A model generated the notes under the pieces. It was not told where the DNA came from and ran no database searches. It saw only the letters and a program-made list of their open reading frames with translations. Of a stretch of 64,000 nucleotides of DNA, positions 17,845-27,722 are shown in pieces. The stretch comes from Bacillota bacterium (GTDB lineage Bacteria > Bacillota > Clostridia > Acetivibrionales > JANLFN01), in NCBI GenBank assembly GCA_023397675.1, contig JAEWTV010000139.1:62001-126000 (forward strand), read 5' to 3'. A program made the position numbers and the translations under genes. The number at the start of each line of letters is the position of its first letter. The first letter of the stretch is position 1.

Positions 17845-18129
17845 ATGTCGCTTGAGACTGGAATTCTCGGCTTTTTGTCGATGAAGCCCCTTTCCGGATA
17901 TGATCTGAAGAGGCTGTTCAATATGTCGGCAGCCTATTTCTGGCCTGCCGATCAGGCGCAGATTTATAGAACACTCAAAAAACTAACTGATCACGGACTT
18001 CCCGAAGGTGACAGACGGCTTGATTCTGCGACCTACGCCTGTAGGTGGGGTGTTTTACGAGGCGAGGCTTACGCCAAGCTGCTGGAGGAGATAAAAGAAA
18101 GTATATTGCAAAAACGCAATTTAAGATAA
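17845..18129 (+). pseudogene. Internally deleted PadR paralogue (second unit)
   Basis: A 94-residue frame, nearly identical at both ends to the 196-residue PadR at 11667. Residues 1-50 match the recognition helices, then 95 codons are missing and the sequence rejoins at GDRRLDSATYACRWGVL; the C-terminus is also seven residues shorter. The wing and most of the dimerisation domain are gone. In the intact gene the deletion ends fall in direct repeats CGGACTTACCGA (11816) and CGGACTTTCCGA (12101), exactly 285 bp apart, and the deleted copy keeps a single CGGACTTCCCGA at 17994. Promoter, AGGAGG site and frame are intact, so a small protein could still be made. Whether it binds DNA is unknown. Confidence 0.8.
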
Positions 18130-18164
18130 AACATCTAAATAATCGTATAGAAAGGAAGATTATT

Positions 18165-21100
18165 ATGTATAAGAAGAGTGGCAGAAAGCTTTTATCTGTC
18201 CTGATGACACTTGCAATTGTGATAAGTCTTATGCCCGCGATGACGCTGACGGCGAATGCGGCTGGGGCTACAGCTACAGTGACTTTCTCATCAGATGACT
18301 TTAAAAGTTCCCCCACATCATTGAAGAAACAATGTAACAGTGTTGATGTTACTTTTTCAAACTCTACTGGAATGTCATATGATGTCGATGGGCTTTACGC
18401 TTGGGAGGGGGCGGTCAGCACTTATGAAGAAAGCGATGTAAAACTTACCATACAAATAGCGGATGGATATACATTCGACTTGACCGGCTTTGATATGAGG
18501 GCAAATTTAGGCAGTGCTTCACTTACTCTGACGTATTGGGATGGCTCTACAGATACAATTACGGCAACAGCCGGATCAAAGGCTTTGCTTACATCCTGCA
18601 CCTTATCGAAAGCTGTAAATGATGTCAAAAAGATAGTTTTGACTTCAGACGATTATGCTGTATTCCAAAATTTTGCGATAGATGACGTTAAGCTGGTCAA
18701 CGCCCCGATGGTGACAACCCAAGCTGTGAGCAGCATCAGCACGACAATGGCTACAGGAAACGGAAACATAACCGCCTTAGGAACCTCCAACCCAACTGCC
18801 TACGGCGTTTGCTGGAACACTACTGGAATGCCAACTATTTCGGACAGCAAGGCAGATAACGGGGTAGCTTCTGCAACTGGGGCGTTCACAGCAAGTATGA
18901 CCGGGTTGACTGCAAGTACAAAATACTATGTCCGGGCGTATGCGACCAACACCACGGGGACAAACTATGGAACGGAAGTCAACTTTACGACTTCTGGAGC
19001 ATACGATTCTAACCTTTTGACAAATGGTGATGCCGGGGCAGGAGACCTCACAGGATGGACGAGTACAGGGTCGACATTTGTAGCATTGAAAACTGGAATC
19101 CCTACCCCGTTATCAAGTAACAAAGGTAATGTTTTTGATTATTTTCCAAATGCTGCAGGTTCGGAAACTCTCAGCCAAACTATAGATGTTTCGAGTTTTA
19201 GTACGGATATCGCATCAGGCATGGTCAATGTAAGATTAACCTCCGATGCAAGAAAGTGCTATTCAGCTTCAGACGCTACAATCAAGCTGGAACTATTAGA
19301 TGCCAGTGATGGCGTTTTGGCAACGTATACAAAACATTGTACGAGCACCAATGATGCAACTAATGATTGGGAAACACTGACTGTTAATCAGAGTTCTATA
19401 CCCAATACTACCGCAAAATTAAAAGTCAGCCTTATTGCAACAATCAGTACAGCTAAATTAGGCCAAGATTATATTGAGTTTGATGGAGTAAATCTTCAAC
19501 TTTCTAAAAGCGTTGCGGCACCAACCCTGAATATCCAAAGCGCAAGCGCTCTTACAAAGGCATCTGCAACGCTGAATTTCACCTCAGATTTAACGGGTAC
19601 ATATTATTATCTCGTATACGCTGCAGGAGACACAGCTCCTAACGCGGCCACGATAGAGGCGCAGGGCATCGCTGTTGCAAAGGGTTCCGGAGCAGCTTCG
19701 GCATCAAATACAATAAATGTAACCGGACTTTCGGCTGAAACAGTTTACAAGGCCTATGTAGTAGTTCGGAACATGGGCGGTGTATCGAACGTTGTTACCG
19801 CTCCGATATATACTTCCTTTACAAACGGTCTCGGTACGCTTGCGGCGCCATACGAAATCGCAAACGCGGCAGAGCTTACATACATGTCCAACGTAGTAAA
19901 TAACTGCAATGGTTTTTACAAGGACAAATGTTATAAGTTGACCGCGAACATCCCTCTTAACATTACCACAGGTTGGGCAAGCTGGACCAATTCTACTTCC
20001 GGACTTACTTCGTGGACACCGATTGGAAATACTGAGAGCAGCATATTCAGCGGCACGTTCGACGGCAATGCGAAAACTGTTTCGGGCATTTACATCAGCA
20101 CGGCTTCAGACAAAGCTCAGGGACTGTTTGGGTATGTGAGCGGCTCTCTTGTAAATCTTGGCGTTACAGAATCATATATACATGCCCCATACTATATTGG
20201 CGGTATCGCAGGTAAAACAACAAGCACCGCGGGAATCAGCAACTGCTATTTCTCGGGGAAGATTGATGGTACAAAAAATGGCTCCTTCAGTGGTTTTGGC
20301 GGAATCGTAGGCTATTCAGATGGCACGATCATGGATTGTTATAATACGGGTACGGTGACAGGAACGGGTAATGACATAGGCGGTATCGCGGGATCTTCTA
20401 ATAACACGATAAGCGGCTGCTACAATACGGGCACGGTGACCGGAGCAGCTAACTGTGTCGGCGGAATCCTAGGCAGTTGCGGCGACGCGGCAACATTCTG
20501 TTACAATTTGGGTGCGGTAACCGGCTTGAATTACGTCGGCGGAATTTGCGGCAACAACTCCGGGGGTACAATCATGAACTGCTACAACAAAGCCTTGGCA
20601 ACGGCAACTGATGGTACACTCGGCTGTGCCGGAGGAATATCTGGATTCGGTGGCCCTTCCCCACTAACTAATTGTTATTCAACTGTGATGGCTTCGGGAG
20701 TCAAATCGGGAGGTCTGGTCGGGGATGCCACAACTGCAAACATCACCTATTGTTATTGGGAAAGCGGAGCATCTACAGGCGGGGCAGGCTCAGGTTCGCT
20801 TGATCTGAGCTGTACTAACAAAACGACTGCGGAGATGCAAGATGCGGCATTCGTCCTTTTGCTGAATACCCACAAAGGAAGCACAGGTACCAAAGGCTGG
20901 ATTATCGGGGGAGACAGCTACCCTGCCTTCGGTACTCCAAGCAGCATTGCAACTTTGAAAGCAGCATCAACAGTCAAGGGGCAGACTGTAACAGGTCTTG
21001 GCATACCGAATGCAACCCTAGGCTCTGAAACAGCAGGTTCAGTGACCATCACAGCTGCAAAAGCGGCAGATACAACTGAAGCAACAACATTTATTACGTT

Positions 21101-24100
21101 GTTCCACAATACAGACTCGGGATCAGCAGTAAAAGCAGTTAAGTATACCAGCGGCACGACAGATTTCAGCGGCTTCGATGGGGCGGCGGCATACACAAAC
21201 GCAGTCATTACAGATGGAGATTTCTTCATCGTGAGAGTAACTGCGCAGGATGCAACAGTAAATTACTATAGAATCAATGTGACGGTAACCCCAATTCTGA
21301 GCAACGATGCGGGATTGACCAGTGTACTAAGTCAGGCAATAAATGCCGGATCGGAAGCAGGCACAATCAGCGATCCGAAGACAGCAAGCATCAGTGTGGC
21401 CAATGGTGTATCTACAGTAGCAGCTTCGGATATTGTGAAGCATAATGCTGGAGCAGTAGTGACCTTTTATGGAACGGATAATACCTATACAAATATAGCA
21501 GCAGGCAGTGTGAACCTGACAGCAGGCTCAGGAACGAATGTATATATCAAGGTAGCTGCGGCAGACAGCACAACTGTGTACTATAAAGTGACTATCAATA
21601 GAGAATTTGCAGCGGTAGCCCCCACCGTAACAACCCAAGCCGTGAGCGGCATTAGTTCCACAACAGCCACGGGGAATGGCAATATCACTGCATTGGGCAC
21701 ACCAAATGCGACTGCATATGGCATCTGCTGGAGCACAAGCACAAATCCGACCACATCGGACAGCAAGGTGGATAAAGGCGCAGCTTCCTCAACAGGAGCG
21801 TTTACTGCAAATATGACCGGCTTAACGGCCAACACTACCTATTACGTGCGAGCCTTTGCAACAAACACAGCGGGTACCAGTTACGGTACGGAGGTCTCGT
21901 TTACTACGAGCGGCGTTACACCGACGGCAACCACGAACGCTGCAAGCTCAGTAACCTCCACGGCGGCAACTCTTAACGGTACTGTTAACGCTAATAATGC
22001 AAACACAACAGTGACATTTGAATATGGAACAACCGCGAGCTACGGAACAAGTGTGACGGCAGCACAAAGCCCTGTTACGGGGACGAGCGTGACATCGGTA
22101 AGCTCTGCTATCTCCGGACTAACGCCAAACACTACATACCACTTCAGAGTTAAAAGTGTTAATACTGCTGGAACAACTTATGGTGCCGACACAGCATTTA
22201 CAACCAGTGCCATTGCTCCGACGGCAACCACAAACGCTGCAAGCTCAGTAACCTCTACGGGGGCAACGCTTAACGGTACTGTCAACGCTAACAACGCTAG
22301 CACAACGGTAACATTTGAATTTGGAACAACCGAGAGCTACGGAACAAGTTTGACAGCAGTGCCGAGCTCTGTTACTGGGACAAGTGCCACATCGGTAAAC
22401 TGCTATTCCATAGGTCTAATACCGAACACTACATACCACTTCAGAGTTAAAAGTGTTAATACTGCCGGAACAACTTATGGTGCCGACACAACGTTTACAA
22501 CCAGTGCCTTTACACCGACGGCAACCACAAACGATGCAAGCTCAGTAACCTCTACGGGGGCAACGCTTAACGGTACTGTCAACGCTAACAACGCTAGCAC
22601 AACGGTAACATTTGAATTTGGAACAACCGAGAGCTACGGAACAAGTTTGACGGCAGTGCCGAGCTCTGTTACTGGGACAAGTGCGACATCGGTAAGTTCT
22701 GCTATCGCTGGACTAACGCCGAATACTACATACCACTTCAGAGTTAAAAGTGTTAATACTGCTGGAACAACTTATGGTGCCGACACAACATTTACAACCA
22801 GTGCCATTGCTCCGACAGCAGCCACGAACGCTGCAAGCTCAGTAAGCCAAACAGGGGCAACATTTAACGGTACTGTCAACGCTAACAACGCTAGCACAAC
22901 GGTAACATTTGAATTTGGAACAGGCGAGAGCTACGGAAATAGTGTGCTGGCATCGCCAAGCACGGTTACAGGGACAAGTGCGACATCGGTAAGTGCTGCT
23001 ATCGCTGTACTAGCGCCAAATACTACATACCACTTCAGAGTTAAAAGTGTTAATACTGCAGGAACAACTTACGGCGCCGACACAACGTTTAAAACTGGTG
23101 CCGGTTTTCCGTCGGTAACCACAAACGCTGTAAGCTCAGTAACATCTACGGGGGCAACGCTTAACGGTGACGTCTACGCTAACGGCGCTAGTACTGAAGT
23201 GACGTTTGAATATGGAACGACCACGAGCTATGGAACAAGTGTGACAGCAGTGCAAAGCCCGGTTACAGGAACAGGCACTGCATCGGTAAGCTACTCCCTC
23301 ACCGGTCTAACTCCTAACACTACATACCACTTCAGAGTTGTTGGCGTTAATACGGCGGGAGCGAGATACGGAACGGACTTGACATTTACAACCAGTGCAG
23401 TCCCCACTGTCACAACCCAAGATGTAAGCGGCATTAGTTCCACAACAGCCATGGGGAACGGTAATATCACTGCTTTGGGTACGCCCAACCCAACTGCTTA
23501 CGGCGTCTGCTGGAGCACAAGTGCAAATCCTACCACATCAGACAGTAAGGTGGATAAAGGTGCAGCTTCCTCAACTGGAGCGTTTACCGCAAATATGACG
23601 GGCTTAACGGCCAACACGACCTATTATGTGAGAGCCTTCGCCACAAACACAGAGGGTACCAGTTACGGTACGGAGGTCTCGTTTACAACCACAGCCATTG
23701 CTCCGACGGCAACCACGAACGCTGCAAGCTCAGTAAGCCAAACAGGGGCAACACTTAACGGTACTGTCAACGCTAATAATGCAAACACGACAGTGACATT
23801 TGAATATGGAACAACCGCGAGCTACGGATCAAGTTCGACAGCAGCGCAAAGCCCGGTTACAGGGACAAATGCGACATCAGTAAGCTCGGCCATCTCCGGT
23901 CTAACACCAAACACTACATACCACTTCAGAGTTAAAAGTGTGAATACTGCCGGAACAACTTATGGCGATGACACAATGTTTACCACGAGTGCTATTGCTC
24001 CGGCGGCAACCACGAACGCGGCAAGCTCAGTAAACTCTACGGCTGCAACACTTAACGGCACAGTCAACGCTAACAACGCAAACACGGTAGTGATGTTTGA

Positions 24101-25904
24101 ATATGGAACGACTACGAGTTACGGAACAAGTGTGACGGCAGTACAAAGCCCGGCTACGGGGACGAGCGCGACATCGGTAAGCTGTTCTCTCACCGGTCTA
24201 ACACCAAACACTACATACCACTTCAGAGTTAAAAGTGTGAATATGGCAGGAACGACGAACGGAATTGACTTGACGTTTACGACCGCATTGAGCAGCGATG
24301 CAACTCTGACCAGTGTACTGAGCCAGGCAATAAATGCCGGATCGGAAGCAGGAACAATCGGCGAGCCGAAGACAGCAAGCATCAGCGTAGCCAATGGTGT
24401 ATCTACGGTAGCGGCTTCAGATATTGTAAAGCATGATGCTGGTGCGGTGGTAACCTTCTATGGAATGGACAATACCTATACAAATATAGCAGCAAGCAGT
24501 GTGAACCTGACAGCAGGTTCAGGAACGAATATATATATCAAGGTAGCTGCGGCAGACAGCACAACCATGTACTATAAAGTGACTATCAACAGAGCACCTG
24601 GAGGAGGAAGTACTCCACCTCCTACACCTCCCGCACCTCAACCCTCAGGTACAGGTGTTGAAATTCTGGTGAATGGCAAAACAGAAACGGCTGCAACAGC
24701 GACTACCACACAGGAAGGTAATAAAACTATTACTACAGTCGCTGTAGATGATAAAAAGGTAGAGGAAAAGCTCCAGGCTGAAGGTAATAATGCGACAGTG
24801 ACCATACCTGTAAAGAATAATGCAGATGTGGTAGTAGGCCAATTAAACGGCCAGACAGTAAAGAACATGGAGACCAAAGAAGCAGTTCTGGAAATAAAAA
24901 CTGAAAATGTGACTTACACACTGCCGGCTTCACAAATTAACATTGATAATGTTTCAGAGCAGATTGGCCAGCAGGTTGAACTGAAGGATATTAAGGTGAA
25001 TGTTACTATTTCTGCACCACCAGCGGACACTGCAAAGGTGGTTGAGGACACGGCAAATAAGAACAATTATCAGGTGGTTGTAAAGCCGGTAGAGTTTAAT
25101 ATCACATGCTCAAGCGGGAACAAAACAGTAGAGGTATCCAAATTCAACGGTTATGTTGACAGAATGGTTGCAATACCTGATGGTATTGATCCAAGCAAGA
25201 TAACCACAGGCATTGTATTAAATTCGGACGGAACCTTCTCACATGTTCCTACAAGCATAGTTAGAGTGGACGGCAAGTATTATGCAAAGATAAACAGCCT
25301 GACAAACAGTACTTACTCTGTAATATACAGTCCCAAAGTATTCAAGGATGTTGAGAATCATTGGGCTAAGGATGCCGTTAATGATATGGCTTCAAGACTT
25401 GTTATCAGCGGTGTTGGAAATGATAGCTTTGCACCTGACAAAGATATTACCAGAGCTGAGTTTGCTGCGATTATAGTCAGATCATTGGGATTGATGCATC
25501 CTGGAATAGGTAAGTCCTCCTTCAGTGATGTATCTAAAAGCGATTGGTATTATGATGCGGTATCAATAGCTTATGAGTATGGAATTATATCCGGTTATGG
25601 AAACGGTAAATTCGGACCCAATGATAAAATTACCCATGAACAGGCTATGGCAATGATTGCAAATGCTATGAAAATAACGAAACTGAAGGCAGATTTCAAA
25701 AGCGGAGAAGCGGAACAGATTATCGCATCTTATGGCGATTTTAAAAAGGCTTCCTCCTGGGCCAAGAATTCTATAGCTTTATGCGTCAAGATGGGTGTTT
25801 TGCCAGACGGAAGCGGAAAGCTTGCTACTCCAAAGGATAATATAACCCGGGCAGAGGTAGCCGTGATTGTACAGAGGCTTTTGAAGAAATCTGGATTGAT
25901 ATAA
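18165..25904 (+). CDS. Giant SLH-anchored surface protein with GLUG and fibronectin-like repeats
   Basis: A 2579-residue secreted protein and the largest in the window. I start it at the ATG before MYKKSGRKLL (a frame open from 18045 overlaps padR and lacks a site). Signal peptide 1-32; beta domain to 180; fibronectin-like unit 182-277; a carbohydrate-binding-like domain about 279-449; GLUG repeats about 553-928 (GGIAG..NCY..G.V.G); two copies of a cadherin-like beta sandwich (about 1045-1146 and 2041-2144) bracketing nine fibronectin-like units of about 99 aa; Pro-rich linker; conserved module; SLH repeats 2393-2579. It looks like a long adhesin or polysaccharide-binding stalk. The DNA looks more G+C rich than the flanks. 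Regulation is through the duplicated promoter at 17773. Confidence 0.9.
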   Translation: MYKKSGRKLLSVLMTLAIVISLMPAMTLTANAAGATATVTFSSDDFKSSPTSLKKQCNSVDVTFSNSTGMSYDVDGLYAWEGAVSTYEESDVKLTIQIADGYTFDLTGFDMRANLGSASLTLTYWDGSTDTITATAGSKALLTSCTLSKAVNDVKKIVLTSDDYAVFQNFAIDDVKLVNAPMVTTQAVSSISTTMATGNGNITALGTSNPTAYGVCWNTTGMPTISDSKADNGVASATGAFTASMTGLTASTKYYVRAYATNTTGTNYGTEVNFTTSGAYDSNLLTNGDAGAGDLTGWTSTGSTFVALKTGIPTPLSSNKGNVFDYFPNAAGSETLSQTIDVSSFSTDIASGMVNVRLTSDARKCYSASDATIKLELLDASDGVLATYTKHCTSTNDATNDWETLTVNQSSIPNTTAKLKVSLIATISTAKLGQDYIEFDGVNLQLSKSVAAPTLNIQSASALTKASATLNFTSDLTGTYYYLVYAAGDTAPNAATIEAQGIAVAKGSGAASASNTINVTGLSAETVYKAYVVVRNMGGVSNVVTAPIYTSFTNGLGTLAAPYEIANAAELTYMSNVVNNCNGFYKDKCYKLTANIPLNITTGWASWTNSTSGLTSWTPIGNTESSIFSGTFDGNAKTVSGIYISTASDKAQGLFGYVSGSLVNLGVTESYIHAPYYIGGIAGKTTSTAGISNCYFSGKIDGTKNGSFSGFGGIVGYSDGTIMDCYNTGTVTGTGNDIGGIAGSSNNTISGCYNTGTVTGAANCVGGILGSCGDAATFCYNLGAVTGLNYVGGICGNNSGGTIMNCYNKALATATDGTLGCAGGISGFGGPSPLTNCYSTVMASGVKSGGLVGDATTANITYCYWESGASTGGAGSGSLDLSCTNKTTAEMQDAAFVLLLNTHKGSTGTKGWIIGGDSYPAFGTPSSIATLKAASTVKGQTVTGLGIPNATLGSETAGSVTITAAKAADTTEATTFITLFHNTDSGSAVKAVKYTSGTTDFSGFDGAAAYTNAVITDGDFFIVRVTAQDATVNYYRINVTVTPILSNDAGLTSVLSQAINAGSEAGTISDPKTASISVANGVSTVAASDIVKHNAGAVVTFYGTDNTYTNIAAGSVNLTAGSGTNVYIKVAAADSTTVYYKVTINREFAAVAPTVTTQAVSGISSTTATGNGNITALGTPNATAYGICWSTSTNPTTSDSKVDKGAASSTGAFTANMTGLTANTTYYVRAFATNTAGTSYGTEVSFTTSGVTPTATTNAASSVTSTAATLNGTVNANNANTTVTFEYGTTASYGTSVTAAQSPVTGTSVTSVSSAISGLTPNTTYHFRVKSVNTAGTTYGADTAFTTSAIAPTATTNAASSVTSTGATLNGTVNANNASTTVTFEFGTTESYGTSLTAVPSSVTGTSATSVNCYSIGLIPNTTYHFRVKSVNTAGTTYGADTTFTTSAFTPTATTNDASSVTSTGATLNGTVNANNASTTVTFEFGTTESYGTSLTAVPSSVTGTSATSVSSAIAGLTPNTTYHFRVKSVNTAGTTYGADTTFTTSAIAPTAATNAASSVSQTGATFNGTVNANNASTTVTFEFGTGESYGNSVLASPSTVTGTSATSVSAAIAVLAPNTTYHFRVKSVNTAGTTYGADTTFKTGAGFPSVTTNAVSSVTSTGATLNGDVYANGASTEVTFEYGTTTSYGTSVTAVQSPVTGTGTASVSYSLTGLTPNTTYHFRVVGVNTAGARYGTDLTFTTSAVPTVTTQDVSGISSTTAMGNGNITALGTPNPTAYGVCWSTSANPTTSDSKVDKGAASSTGAFTANMTGLTANTTYYVRAFATNTEGTSYGTEVSFTTTAIAPTATTNAASSVSQTGATLNGTVNANNANTTVTFEYGTTASYGSSSTAAQSPVTGTNATSVSSAISGLTPNTTYHFRVKSVNTAGTTYGDDTMFTTSAIAPAATTNAASSVNSTAATLNGTVNANNANTVVMFEYGTTTSYGTSVTAVQSPATGTSATSVSCSLTGLTPNTTYHFRVKSVNMAGTTNGIDLTFTTALSSDATLTSVLSQAINAGSEAGTIGEPKTASISVANGVSTVAASDIVKHDAGAVVTFYGMDNTYTNIAASSVNLTAGSGTNIYIKVAAADSTTMYYKVTINRAPGGGSTPPPTPPAPQPSGTGVEILVNGKTETAATATTTQEGNKTITTVAVDDKKVEEKLQAEGNNATVTIPVKNNADVVVGQLNGQTVKNMETKEAVLEIKTENVTYTLPASQINIDNVSEQIGQQVELKDIKVNVTISAPPADTAKVVEDTANKNNYQVVVKPVEFNITCSSGNKTVEVSKFNGYVDRMVAIPDGIDPSKITTGIVLNSDGTFSHVPTSIVRVDGKYYAKINSLTNSTYSVIYSPKVFKDVENHWAKDAVNDMASRLVISGVGNDSFAPDKDITRAEFAAIIVRSLGLMHPGIGKSSFSDVSKSDWYYDAVSIAYEYGIISGYGNGKFGPNDKITHEQAMAMIANAMKITKLKADFKSGEAEQIIASYGDFKKASSWAKNSIALCVKMGVLPDGSGKLATPKDNITRAEVAVIVQRLLKKSGLI
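21621..24285 (+). repeat. Nine fibronectin-like coding repeats of about 297 bp
   Basis: Two unit types alternate in the order A, five B, A, two B. Adjacent B units are almost identical over long stretches (for example the segments starting near 22290 and 22586), a sign of recent duplication or gene conversion. Confidence 0.8.
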
Positions 25905-25937
25905 GTCCTGAAAATTGAAACGTACCAAAAAATAGGA

Positions 25938-25983
25938 CAGCATACCACCACTCATAAACAGTGATGGTATGCTGATTTTTTTT
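25938..25983 (+). terminator. Terminator after the second SLH gene
   Basis: The same 15-bp stem as at 17587, here followed by eight T. It was duplicated together with the SLH gene. Confidence 0.8.
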
Positions 25984-26028
25984 ATACATTGAAATAATTG
26001 AGAAACGTCCCCAGGGTATTTTTTGCTG

Positions 26029-27204
26029 CTACATGGCTTCTTTGAAAATCTTTGCAATGTCTTCAACCGTGCCTTGTCTTGGATTAGTTAAGCAGCATAT
26101 ATCCTTTAGTGCATTTTCTGAGAGCTGAGGTATATCCTCCTCTTTTACGCCTAATTTCCTTAAGCCTTTAACGATTCCGATGTTGGAGGATAGTTTTAAT
26201 AAAGCATCTGAGATTTTTTCGACTGTATGAGACTTTTTGCTGACAGCAATACCCATTGCTTCTGCCAGTTTGAATATCCTTTCATCAGGGATTGATTCAG
26301 AATTAAAATCCAAAACATAAGGTAACAGTATAGCCATGTTGAAACCATGAATAGCTTCTTCATAAAATCCGCCAATTTGATGTCCCATTGCATGGGCATA
26401 ACCAAGACCGGCGTTATTAAATGCCATACCTGCCATAATATTTGCAAACATCATTTTTTCCCTTGCTTCCATATCATTGCCATTCTCGTAAGCTCTGGGA
26501 AGATAAGTATAAGCTGTTTTTAATGCTCCAAGAGCAAGTGAATCCGTTATCGGGGAAGTTTCGGTCGATACAAAGGATTCTATTGCATGTGAAATGACAT
26601 CTATTCCTGAACTGGCAGTTACCTCTTTTGGCATTGTCGCCATGAACATTGGGTCATTTACTGAGATGAATGGAACGATTTTTGTTGAAGTAATTGTCAT
26701 TTTCATTTTTTTAGTGTTGTCGGTAATTATTGCTGTGTTTGATATTTCAGCAGCCGATCCTGCAGTGGTGTTAATTGTAATCAATGGAATCGAAGGTTTC
26801 TGAATCTTGTTATATCCTTCATAATCGGTAATTGAACCTCCGTTTGAAGCAACTATACCTATTCCCTTGGCACAGTCATGGTTTGTCCCTCCTCCTATGG
26901 ATATAATAAATGAAAAATCTCTTGCCAGTATGTTCAGACCTTTATCAAAATGAGTCAGGCCGTCTTCTACAAAGGATACTGTAGGATTGGGATGTAGTAC
27001 TCTGTCAAACACTTCATAAGAAATGAAAAGATTCTTTAAAATCGTTTCAATCATCTCAACATAACCCAACCTTTTCATATTACTGTCAGTAACAATCAGG
27101 ACTTTGCTGAGCTTATAGTTGAGCAGCTCGGTTGGAAGGTCTTTCAATGCACCGACTCCGACAAGGTTTGTTTTTGGAATTATAAAGTTATGAGTATTTT
27201 CCAA
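26029..27204 (-). CDS. Iron-containing alcohol dehydrogenase
   Basis: A 391-residue group III NAD(P)-dependent alcohol dehydrogenase. The dinucleotide motif GGGTNHDCAKG is near residue 100, followed by TTAGSAAE near 146. Metal ligands are in GIDVISHAIESF (Asp and His), in AHAMGHQIGGF and in the later HGFNMA His. Relatives act as 1,3-propanediol, butanol or methanol dehydrogenases, so an alcohol/aldehyde fermentation role is likely but the substrate is open. It follows a membrane protein by 14 bp and the Ger operon, so it may be expressed late in sporulation by read-through; this is inference. Confidence 0.9.
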   Translation of the reverse strand: MENTHNFIIPKTNLVGVGALKDLPTELLNYKLSKVLIVTDSNMKRLGYVEMIETILKNLFISYEVFDRVLHPNPTVSFVEDGLTHFDKGLNILARDFSFIISIGGGTNHDCAKGIGIVASNGGSITDYEGYNKIQKPSIPLITINTTAGSAAEISNTAIITDNTKKMKMTITSTKIVPFISVNDPMFMATMPKEVTASSGIDVISHAIESFVSTETSPITDSLALGALKTAYTYLPRAYENGNDMEAREKMMFANIMAGMAFNNAGLGYAHAMGHQIGGFYEEAIHGFNMAILLPYVLDFNSESIPDERIFKLAEAMGIAVSKKSHTVEKISDALLKLSSNIGIVKGLRKLGVKEEDIPQLSENALKDICCLTNPRQGTVEDIAKIFKEAM

Positions 27205-27218
27205 ATCAATGCCTCCAC

Positions 27219-27668
27219 CTAAATAATGATTTTTTTCCTGCTCAGTGTTAAATAGAACAGATAGCCTAAGTAATATAAGACTAAAAAGCTGAAAAAGGTA
27301 TAGATTGAGCTCCAGCCCTTACCGTAAACAGCTCTGCCGAAATAGATCAGTATAATCTTGAATGTTGTACTTATAACTGCAAAAGACAATAATAAAATGG
27401 CTTTATTTAGTTTTACTCTGTGAAGCAAATATAAGTAAAGGGTTCCCATTATCGGATAAAGTCCCAAATTCAGAGGAAGATAGGAAAAATAGCTTTGACT
27501 GTATGGATATACATTCCAGAATCCGAAATAAACCCCTAAAGTATTGAATGTAAATGACAAAAGGCAGCTAAAAGTAAATCCGGTTAAAAATATCACGCTG
27601 CTTTTATGATAAATAAAAATACCTAAAGCCAATGGAATAACAAGAAATAGAATGAAGTTTAATATCAA
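27219..27668 (-). CDS. Polytopic membrane protein (CBO0543-like)
   Basis: A 149-residue membrane protein with five predicted helices. Between helices 2 and 3 it has the pattern FGFWNVYPYSQSYFSYLPLNLGLYP, which I cite only in part (FGFWNVYP; LPLNLGLYP). This resembles the CBO0543 family of clostridial and bacillar membrane proteins of unknown function. It lies 54 bp after the GerC-type lipoprotein gene and 14 bp before the alcohol dehydrogenase, so it is probably part of the same operon; a germination-related role is possible. Confidence 0.6.
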   Translation of the reverse strand: MILNFILFLVIPLALGIFIYHKSSVIFLTGFTFSCLLSFTFNTLGVYFGFWNVYPYSQSYFSYLPLNLGLYPIMGTLYLYLLHRVKLNKAILLLSFAVISTTFKIILIYFGRAVYGKGWSSIYTFFSFLVLYYLGYLFYLTLSRKKIII

Positions 27669-27722
27669 AATGAATCACCTCCATATTCGTATTATTGTAC
27701 TTTTAGATATAAATATTCTCAG

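Noticed and set aside
18045..18164. N-terminal extension of the second SLH protein
   Set aside because: It overlaps the truncated padR in another frame and precedes a proper signal peptide start at 18165.
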